This document shows positions 57,293 to 64,000 of a stretch of DNA of 64,000 nt, one piece after another. The notes beneath the pieces are model-generated. The model saw nothing but the letters and a program-made list of their open reading frames with translations, did not search any database and was not told the origin of the DNA. Positions within the stretch are counted from its first letter, which is position 1, and every line of letters starts with the position of its first letter. Where the stretch lies: the NCBI RefSeq assembly GCF_949769255.1, contig NZ_OX458329.1:1922001-1986000 (forward strand), in the 5' to 3' direction. Origin of the DNA: Mobiluncus massiliensis (GTDB lineage Bacteria; Actinomycetota; Actinomycetes; Actinomycetales; Actinomycetaceae). A program made the translations under genes and the position numbers.

Positions 57293-57454
57293 ATGGCAGT
57301 AAACGAAATACCCAACTCAGACGGATTAGTCGAGCAGTCGGCACCTACAGCGGAATCGGAAAAATCGATTCACGAAGCCGAGGAAATCATCGCCCAAGGC
57401 GGCACGGGGCGCTTCAAAAATGCCCAAGAAATGTTTGACGACCTGGGAATTTAA
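57293..57454 (+). pseudogene. RelB/DinJ-type antitoxin remnant
   Basis: 53 codons from the ATG at 57293 (AAGGG nine bases before). The C-terminus GGTGRFKNAQEMFDDLGI has the form of the toxin-binding tail of RelB/DinJ antitoxins, but the N-terminal ribbon-helix-helix DNA-binding part is missing, and no toxin gene follows. The open frame goes back to 57200 through the palindrome without adding such a domain. Confidence 0.5.
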
Positions 57455-57478
57455 CACGGCAACAGCTGATTCACAAGC

Positions 57479-57500
57479 GCGCGGGCAACAACACCCGCGC
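57479..57500. terminator. Possible terminator hairpin
   Basis: GCGCGGG and CCCGCGC form a perfect 7-bp stem with an 8-base loop, between the antitoxin remnant and the convergent methyltransferase gene. No T-run follows on either strand. Confidence 0.5.
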
Positions 57501-57575
57501 CGTTCTATGCCCCAAAAAGTTCGCGTAGGCAGAGTTCCCGTGATTTCCCCCGCACTCGCATCGCAGGGTGGGGCG

Positions 57576-58898
57576 TTAGGCAGCCGCGGATTCAGATTTT
57601 GGCTCAGAGATAAACTTCGCTGTTTGCTCGTCTTCGGCTAGGCGGGAAGTCAACACCCGACCGATACGGTTAACCACTCCGACCACCAAAGCATTACCCA
57701 TGCAAAAGGCCCGGTTTCCATCCGTCATACCGGTGTCAGTCCAGCCCGGAGGAAATCCCTGAAGCGCCTCAAGTTCCTCGGGAACCAGACGACGAAAATA
57801 GCCCGGAGGTGTCTCAACAACGTGCTTGAATCGGGAAGGCGAACTGCCGCCCTCCCCAGTCAAAATTGTGCGAGACGGCTTATCCAGACTATCGGGGAAA
57901 GACATCGCACCCTCGGAATAAACATACGTGTATCCTGTAGTTTTGTTGGTGCGCTCCTCACGCTTCGACCCTTTCAGGTAGCGCCAACGTTCCAAACTGT
58001 CCTCCCGGATACGAAAAGCCTCAGGGACTCTATCTTTCGAAACCAAAACATCACCAAGGGTGCTACGTGGCCCGTCATAGTTTTCCTTAAACTTCACGGT
58101 GGTAACGTGATTCGCCTGCATGATACCGGCCTCAAGGAAAGGGGAAACCTTTAATCCCTTCCCGAAGTCACGGCTGACCTTGTAGGGGTCAGGGTCGATG
58201 TCAAACTCACTGAACTCTCCTTCAAGCCTCGCCGGGAACGCATCGGGGAAAATCTTGGTAAACAAGGCCCCTTCCTGTCTACCGGCATGCTCAGCGAAAA
58301 TAAACAAACGTTTACGGCGCTGCGCAAATCCATACTCGCCACTATTGACCATCCTCCAACTGACGCAGTATCCCTCCCGGGCCAGAGACGACAGAATAAT
58401 CGCAAAATCACGACCCCGCTGTTTCGCCGGAGATTTCAAAATACGGTCAACATTTTCTAACAGCACAAAACGCGGCTTTTTCATCTGTAAGAACCGGTGA
58501 ATCTGCCACCACAAAACACCCTTCTTACCCTCAATACCGCCCGAAAAGGACAGCGGTTTTGCCACAGAATAATCCTGGCAAGGAAAACCACCCACCACCA
58601 AGTCAACATCAGGAATCTGCAACCGGCCCGCCTGGGCATCATCCAAAACGGCCGCAATATCCCGATTGATAACACTGCCAGACCCAAAGTGGGCCTCATA
58701 ACACCGTGCCGCAAACTGGCGAGACACACTACCCGGCGGCTCCCATTGATTAGCCCACACCACCTCAAACGGGCCAGCCGCAAGCAGGCGTGTCGGCGCG
58801 ATACTATCCCCCGTCCAGCCTTCCAGACCCAGACGGAAACCACCTACGCCCGCGAACAATTCCGCGACACGAATCCCGGTATTTTCTCGATTTACCAA
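57576..58898 (-). CDS. DNA (cytosine-5) methyltransferase
   Basis: A 440-residue C5 methyltransferase. Motif I is AELFAGVGGFRLGLE, motif IV GGFPCQDYSVAK with the catalytic Cys, motif VI LLENVDR, motif VIII FAQRRKRLFIF, and motifs IX-X near the end (VPEELEALQGFPPGW, CMGNALVVGVVNRIG). Start is TTG with AGAGG nine bases upstream. It lies 65 bases after a Sau3AI-like nuclease gene and so should protect the same site, GATC in that family. Base use is less GC-rich than the neighbours. Confidence 0.94.
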   Translation of the reverse strand: MVNRENTGIRVAELFAGVGGFRLGLEGWTGDSIAPTRLLAAGPFEVVWANQWEPPGSVSRQFAARCYEAHFGSGSVINRDIAAVLDDAQAGRLQIPDVDLVVGGFPCQDYSVAKPLSFSGGIEGKKGVLWWQIHRFLQMKKPRFVLLENVDRILKSPAKQRGRDFAIILSSLAREGYCVSWRMVNSGEYGFAQRRKRLFIFAEHAGRQEGALFTKIFPDAFPARLEGEFSEFDIDPDPYKVSRDFGKGLKVSPFLEAGIMQANHVTTVKFKENYDGPRSTLGDVLVSKDRVPEAFRIREDSLERWRYLKGSKREERTNKTTGYTYVYSEGAMSFPDSLDKPSRTILTGEGGSSPSRFKHVVETPPGYFRRLVPEELEALQGFPPGWTDTGMTDGNRAFCMGNALVVGVVNRIGRVLTSRLAEDEQTAKFISEPKSESAAA

Positions 58899-58963
58899 GG
58901 TTCTTTCCTCTCTAAACAGGGTTTACGTCAGCTACTGGAAGAAGTGTATCAGCCACCCCGAAT

Positions 58964-61727
<2,764 letters not shown>

Positions 61728-61905
61728 CCGGAAGATTCCCTTTACCCGGTGAATAACCGGATATTTCGCTACCATTAACTCAGGCAAACTCGAGCCACCG
61801 GTACTGGCACCAGCCAACCGGGTCGGGAGTCCGGCGTGACATCGCCGTAGCAACCCCGACAAACCCGCCCAACCGTGCAGGTCAGCCTATACCGAGAGGA
61901 CAGCT

Positions 61906-62910
61906 TTGGAACACAACATACCCTTAGCCATCGCCCTGCAGGTGGTCGGGTCGTTTTGTTTCGCCCTCGCTGCCCGGTATCAAAACAGCGCAATCCGCCA
62001 CGAGGTCAAACACAACCAAAGCCGACGGCGCTTGAAGTCCGACCAGCTCCTGGCGAGCCTGAAAAACCGCCGCTGGTGGCAAGGATTATTGCTGATGGGA
62101 ATGTCTTTGGGGTGCCAGATTACCGCCCTGTTCTTTGCCCCGGTCACGGTGGTGCAGCCCGTGGGACTGCTGGCTTTCCCCTGGTCCATGATTTTGCAGG
62201 CGCGGGTCGCTCGCCAGCGGATTCGCAAGCGCGAGGGGGCTTTGGTGGCGATGACAGTGCTGGCCACCGGGGTTTTTACCTTCCTGGTGTCCTACTATTC
62301 CGCACCGGATCAGCCCCTCACGGCCATCAAAGTCTTTATCGGCGCCATCACGATTTATTTCCTGGCCGGTACTTTCGGGGCGCTGGGCGCAAAAGGCCCG
62401 CGCGTGTGGCGCTCTTTTTTTTGGGGCAGCGGTGGGGCTATGTTTTACGGTCTGGAAGCCTCGCTGGTGCGTACTCTCATCATTTTTGTGCGCCAGCATA
62501 ACTGGGCGGACAACCCGATGTTTTGGATAGTGCTGGTGGTTTTGGTCATTGGTTCGATGACCGCCGGGTGGATGGTGCAACAGGGTTACGCCACCGGACA
62601 AGCCGAGCTGGTCGTCGCCTCGATGACCATCACTTCTCCCATAATCGCGGTGTGTTTCGGCATCGCCGTGCTCGGTGAGGGCAAGAACTTCACCGCGGGA
62701 GTCACGTTGGGGATTATCGCCTGCGGGTTGGTCGCCATCGCTGGGATTATCGGGCTGACCCATTTGAAAGCCCATCAGCCCATCGTTTTGGAACACACCG
62801 CCGGAATCGCTATAGATTCGCGCTCGACTCACGAGGTACAAGCCGACCTGGCGAACGACCGTTCGGACGGGCCCGGCACGCCGGGGCCGGACACGCCCAC
62901 CGCAAGTTAG
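61906..62910 (+). CDS. DMT-superfamily membrane protein
   Basis: A 334-residue protein with about nine or ten membrane helices, arranged like DMT/NIPA-type transporters (PVTVVQPVGLLAFPWS, then SMTITSPIIAVCFGIAVLGE). The TTG start has GAGAGGA six bases before it. The tail is hydrophilic (last 50 residues). The substrate is unknown. Its stop overlaps that of the convergent glycosyltransferase gene by two bases. Confidence 0.85.
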   Translation: MEHNIPLAIALQVVGSFCFALAARYQNSAIRHEVKHNQSRRRLKSDQLLASLKNRRWWQGLLLMGMSLGCQITALFFAPVTVVQPVGLLAFPWSMILQARVARQRIRKREGALVAMTVLATGVFTFLVSYYSAPDQPLTAIKVFIGAITIYFLAGTFGALGAKGPRVWRSFFWGSGGAMFYGLEASLVRTLIIFVRQHNWADNPMFWIVLVVLVIGSMTAGWMVQQGYATGQAELVVASMTITSPIIAVCFGIAVLGEGKNFTAGVTLGIIACGLVAIAGIIGLTHLKAHQPIVLEHTAGIAIDSRSTHEVQADLANDRSDGPGTPGPDTPTAS

Positions 62911-63986
62911 TTGAAACGATAGAGGTGCTGGGCTAGGCGGTAGGTCTTAACCGCGGCCCACTTCAGCGGCGGTTTTTTCACGCTCGAACCCAATACCAGC
63001 GGGTGACGCTTTAAATTGCGCGCCATGCGCGGGCTCTTGGCGTAAATGTGTTTCCACATCTCATCGCGCATTCGCAACGCTTCGTGATCGCCACGCAACA
63101 GCGAAAACGCGGACGACGCCGTGACAATCAGCGCCAGGAAGCCTTCCATATACTTTGCCAAGCGCGGGTTGGAAACGTCGTCGGGCAAGGTGTAGGCATC
63201 GACCAGCGCCCGGGTGACCCGCATCTGTTGATCGAGACGGCCCAGCATGACGGTCTCGTTGACGGACTGGTCATCACGCCCGATAAAGTAGTGATACAGG
63301 TCAACCGGTAAATAGTACAGTTTCTTAACATAAGGGAGGGGAACGTAGACAAAAATGTTGTCTACATAGAACGTGTGTTTGGGCATGACCATCCCGGATT
63401 CCCGCAGCACCTGGGTGCGGTAAACCGTGGAGTGCATCAGGATGTTTTGCCCCACCCCGAAGTTTCCGACCTGATTCCAGGTGATAACCCGGTTCAGCGG
63501 CAGAGCGCGGTTGTAGCGGATGACTTTGCGTGAACCCGTCAACACGTGCTCGTACACATAATTACAGACAACCAGGTCAACCCGCTCATTATGTGCCAGG
63601 AACGTTCTCAGCTTGGACATCAGCAGGTTTAACCCGACCCGGTCCAGCCAGTCATCCGAGTCAACCACCTTAAAGTAGTGGCCGCGAGCCGCCTGCAAAC
63701 CCGCCATCACCGCGCCGCCATGACCGGCATTCTCCTGGTGAATGACCCTGATTTTGTCAGGCATCGCCTGCGCCCACTTGTCGGCTTTCGCCCCGGTATT
63801 ATCCTTTGAGCCGTCATTAACAATGATGATTTCGGTGTCCTCACCCGCCCCAATCATCGAGGAAATACAGGCGTCCATGTAGTCCTCGGAGTTGTAGCAC
63901 GGAATGACAAAAGTCAGGGTTATCTCGCAATCCGCCGGGTTCTGAGAAGGGTTTGCGGTTTGCGCGGTGTGATTCGTTTCTGCCAT
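62907..63986 (-). CDS. Family 2 glycosyltransferase
   Basis: A 359-residue GT-A glycosyltransferase. FVIPCYNSEDYM and IIIVNDGSKDNT are the nucleotide-binding elements, ENAGHGGAVMAGL the acceptor-side loop, and VVDSDDW the DxD-type metal site. There is no membrane helix. The ATG has AAGGAA before it. With galE and glf nearby, work on a surface glycan is plausible. Confidence 0.93.
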   Translation of the reverse strand: MAETNHTAQTANPSQNPADCEITLTFVIPCYNSEDYMDACISSMIGAGEDTEIIIVNDGSKDNTGAKADKWAQAMPDKIRVIHQENAGHGGAVMAGLQAARGHYFKVVDSDDWLDRVGLNLLMSKLRTFLAHNERVDLVVCNYVYEHVLTGSRKVIRYNRALPLNRVITWNQVGNFGVGQNILMHSTVYRTQVLRESGMVMPKHTFYVDNIFVYVPLPYVKKLYYLPVDLYHYFIGRDDQSVNETVMLGRLDQQMRVTRALVDAYTLPDDVSNPRLAKYMEGFLALIVTASSAFSLLRGDHEALRMRDEMWKHIYAKSPRMARNLKRHPLVLGSSVKKPPLKWAAVKTYRLAQHLYRFN

Positions 63987-64000
63987 CGGGTTCCTTCACT

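Overview
The window looks like chromosomal DNA from a high-GC Gram-positive bacterium of the Actinomycetaceae, most likely Mobiluncus or a close relative. The pointers are a PASTA-domain PknB kinase, CrgA, a class E sortase paired with an LAxTG-type surface protein, an actinobacterial Tad/Flp pilus locus, an actinobacterial-type SRP RNA, and a giant thioester/ester-bond adhesin of the kind reported from Mobiluncus mulieris. The genus is an inference; no 16S or other marker lies in the window.

Region by region. (1) 1-11.8 kb holds housekeeping genes: pknB, two membrane proteins of unknown role (one with an LRV-like N-terminus), a thioredoxin-like protein, lysC-asd, dnaX-recR, a small membrane protein and a DUF192 protein. 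(2) 11.8-26 kb is a nearly continuous minus-strand Tad pilus locus. Reading in the direction of transcription it holds a zinc-ribbon protein, CpaB, TadZ, two TadE-like proteins, TadA, TadB, TadC, a NarL-type two-component pair, the Flp pilin, a large Flp-like fusion protein, two lipoproteins, a TadG-like protein and the prepilin peptidase. (3) 26.2-29.0 kb holds the SRP RNA, an unknown protein, a sulfide:quinone-oxidoreductase-like flavoprotein and a small partner. (4) 29.0-33.6 kb contains an overlooked 27-residue amphipathic peptide gene with its own RBS, hairpins and terminator, followed by a MacB-type ABC exporter. (5) 33.8-39.2 kb has galE, a class E sortase whose N-terminal coding region is split over reading frames, crgA, a 140-bp nested palindrome, a cyclophilin and a rhomboid protease. 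(6) 39.4-54.5 kb is one gene of about 15.1 kb for a roughly 5030-residue wall-anchored adhesin: signal peptide, thioester domain, 13 SpaA/DUF5979-like domains, about 18 ester-bond (VaFE/T-Q) domains and a C-terminal LARTG sorting signal. A small secreted peptide gene diverges from it. (7) 55.7-60.5 kb has a tRNA-editing protein, tRNA-Ile and tRNA-Ala, mobile-element and antitoxin remnants and a Sau3AI-like restriction-modification pair that looks acquired. (8) 60.5-64 kb has glf, a DMT-type membrane protein and a family 2 glycosyltransferase.

Several genes fit a cell-surface theme. The sortase is the best local candidate to anchor the LARTG adhesin. GalE, Glf and the glycosyltransferase supply galactose-type surface polymers. 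The Tad pilus and the giant adhesin are two independent attachment systems. The least explained elements are the 27-residue peptide, the secreted 61-residue protein, the Flp-like fusion protein, and the two long palindromes.
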